The notes below the pieces were generated by a model. The model was not told the DNA's origin. It saw only the letters and a program-made list of their open reading frames with translations, and made no database searches. A stretch of 8,144 nt of DNA. Source: Candidatus Heimdallarchaeota archaeon. GTDB lineage: Archaea; Asgardarchaeota; Heimdallarchaeia; Heimdallarchaeales; Kariarchaeaceae. The DNA is taken from NCBI GenBank assembly GCA_022574115.1, contig JACZSS010000089.1, forward strand, positions 1-8,144, written 5' to 3'. Shown one piece after another: positions 7,470-8,144 of this stretch (positions are counted from its first letter, which is position 1; every line of letters starts with the position of its first letter). The translations under genes were made by a program, and so were the position numbers.

Positions 7470-7479
7470 ATATATATCC
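7470..7479 (-). promoter_or_regulatory. TATA-like box for the 992-residue gene
   Basis: On the minus strand GGATATATAT lies with its centre about 28 nt before the ATG at 7446, suiting a leaderless transcript. A purine run GAGAAGGGG (7467-7459) lies between the two and could act as a weak ribosome binding site if transcription starts further upstream. Confidence 0.45.
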
Positions 7480-7602
7480 TATCCTTCATTAGAAAAATTC
7501 CGATAAGAGAATGCATGTTTTTCGACAGCCAAAATTCAACTTTGGTAACTTTATGTCTGTGAAGTATTAGATATTCTTTATTTGATAGGTTATTTAAATA
7601 CC

Positions 7603-7612
7603 GTTTTTCGAC
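7603..7612. repeat. Second copy of a 10-bp direct repeat beside AT-rich palindromes
   Basis: GTTTTTCGAC occurs here and at 7517-7526, 86 bp apart. The copy at 7603 is directly preceded by the palindromic TATTTAAATA (7591-7600) and followed by CTAAAAA/TTTTTAG (7612-7618 and 7624-7630, 5-nt loop). The group could be an operator array between two divergent genes. Confidence 0.3.
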
Positions 7613-7718
7613 TAAAAAATCAGTTTTTAGCAAATAAGAACGATGTTACTATTTACAGTTTCACCTCGTTGTCAAATTAGAATCGAGTGAGTTTTAAAAT
7701 TAAGTTCCTTGAGCAGAC

Positions 7719-7729
7719 TTAAAATAAAA
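7719..7729 (+). promoter_or_regulatory. Candidate distal promoter of the GTPase gene or of a leader RNA
   Basis: TTAAAATAAAA resembles an archaeal TATA box. A transcript starting about 25 nt downstream would have a leader of roughly 190-200 nt before the GTPase ATG. It would include the foldable segment at 7823-7909 and the AAGGAGG ribosome binding site. Confidence 0.25.
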
Positions 7730-7918
7730 GGGCTTATAGCAAGCTCACATACTTATCTATTCAAGTTCCGATAATCCCAAAATAATTCACGTCTCCGTTC
7801 TCATTCTGGCGATTGTAAGTTCTTGCGGATGGTGGTCTAGTCTAAACAACGACTGAATGCCGGAATATCGGAGGCGTGGATAACGATCAACGAACAAATC
7901 CGAGAGCAATTGTGATTC

Positions 7919-7926
7919 TTTATATT
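7919..7926 (+). promoter_or_regulatory. Proximal TATA-like box of the GTPase gene
   Basis: TTTATATT is centred about 25 nt before the ATG at 7948, the spacing seen for other genes in this window. Initiation from it would give a leaderless mRNA lacking the ribosome binding site that lies in between, so it competes with a more distal promoter. Confidence 0.3.
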
Positions 7927-7930
7927 CAGA

Positions 7931-7938
7931 AAGGAGGG
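7931..7938 (+). promoter_or_regulatory. Strong Shine-Dalgarno sequence of the GTPase gene
   Basis: AAGGAGGG ends 9 nt before the ATG at 7948. It is the only strong ribosome binding site before a gene in this window. It decides for ATG 7948 over the in-frame GTG codons at 7876 and 7912. Confidence 0.75.
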
Positions 7939-7947
7939 TTAGTTCAC

Positions 7948-8144
7948 ATGGCTGCAGTTTGGAAGATCACAATTCTTGGAGATGCGGCAGTTGGCAAAAC
8001 CTCTCTACGTCACAAGTTTATGGGAGAATCCACACAACAAGATTATCTTATGACCATTGGTGCAGACTTCACAGTGTATAGATTTAAAGGAAATACCCTT
8101 CATATCTGGGATCTTGCGGGTCAACAAAAATTCGGGAGCTTGAT
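7948..8144 (+). CDS. Rab/Ras-type small GTPase, N-terminal part (cut by the window edge)
   Basis: 65 residues are visible; a typical family member has about 160-200. The G1/P-loop is GDAAVGKTS (11-19), with Lys17 and Thr18 expected to bind phosphates and Mg2+. The G2 threonine is Thr36 in TIGADF, close to the Rab TIGVDF pattern. G3 is WDLAGQ (54-59), with Gln59 equivalent to the catalytic glutamine of Ras and Rab (Gln61 in Ras). The start is fixed by the strong ribosome binding site and by the family-typical short lead before the P-loop. The protein should be a GTP-driven switch; its target is unknown, and the C terminus, where a membrane anchor or extra domain would show, is outside the window. 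Such GTPases are numerous in Asgard archaea. The divergent neighbour encodes a longin-like protein, a plausible partner class. Confidence 0.93.
   Translation, partial: MAAVWKITILGDAAVGKTSLRHKFMGESTQQDYLMTIGADFTVYRFKGNTLHIWDLAGQQKFGSL

Larger units (their letters stand above)
7447..7947. other. Divergent intergenic region between the 992-residue gene and the GTPase gene
   Basis: 501 bp without a convincing gene. From left to right it holds a minus-strand TATA-like box (7470-7479), a 5-bp inverted repeat CCAAA/TTTGG (7529-7545), a cluster of AT-rich palindromes flanked by a 10-bp direct repeat (7517-7630), TATA-like runs at 7691-7704 and 7719-7729, a foldable segment (7823-7909) and the immediate promoter and ribosome binding site of the GTPase gene. 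Base composition becomes less AT-rich after about 7790. Confidence 0.5.

Noticed and set aside
7826..7902. tRNA-like segment: GGTGGTCTAGTCT recalls a D-arm and CGGAT/ATCCG could be an acceptor stem
   Set aside because: There is no T-loop consensus (TTCGAAT type), the putative anticodon stem is only 3 bp, and the acceptor stem is 5 bp instead of 7. Kept only as a possibly structured leader.

Overview
The window looks like chromosomal DNA from an Asgard (Promethearchaeota) archaeon. It is AT-rich, uses TTG as well as ATG starts, and has TATA-like boxes about 25-33 nt before the start codons. At the right edge it carries the N-terminal third of a Rab/Ras-type small GTPase. Two further proteins appear, from their pattern of predicted strands and helices, to start with a longin-like domain, a fold that partners small GTPases in eukaryotes and is abundant in Asgard genomes. 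The clade assignment is inferred from gene content; no marker gene here fixes it to a lineage.

Layout. Bases 1-671 are mostly non-coding: an ambiguous gene fragment at the left edge, one possible 46-residue minus-strand gene (323-463), and an AT-rich regulatory stretch with an inverted repeat (590-609). Bases 672-2000 (+) encode a DUF3179 protein anchored in the membrane at both ends. Directly after it lies what looks like the 3' end of an orotate phosphoribosyltransferase gene (pyrE) with no 5' part, followed by an intact purB (adenylosuccinate lyase, 2207-3508). A 321-bp gap with a possible terminator and a possible gene relic follows.

Bases 3830-4447 (+) encode a 205-residue longin-like protein with a charged C-terminal helix. 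It converges, with only 20 bp between stop codons, on a 992-residue minus-strand protein (4468-7446) of unknown family that also begins with a longin-like segment. A 501-bp divergent intergenic region with several palindromes, candidate promoters and a foldable RNA segment separates that gene from the small GTPase gene (7948 to the edge, +).

How the genes may work together: purB and the pyrE remnant belong to nucleotide synthesis and are housekeeping. The right half (longin-like protein, 992-residue longin-like protein, small GTPase) is the most interesting part. It resembles a eukaryote-like GTPase-regulatory or membrane-associated module; the large protein is the least explained piece. The functional link is inferred from proximity and fold class only.
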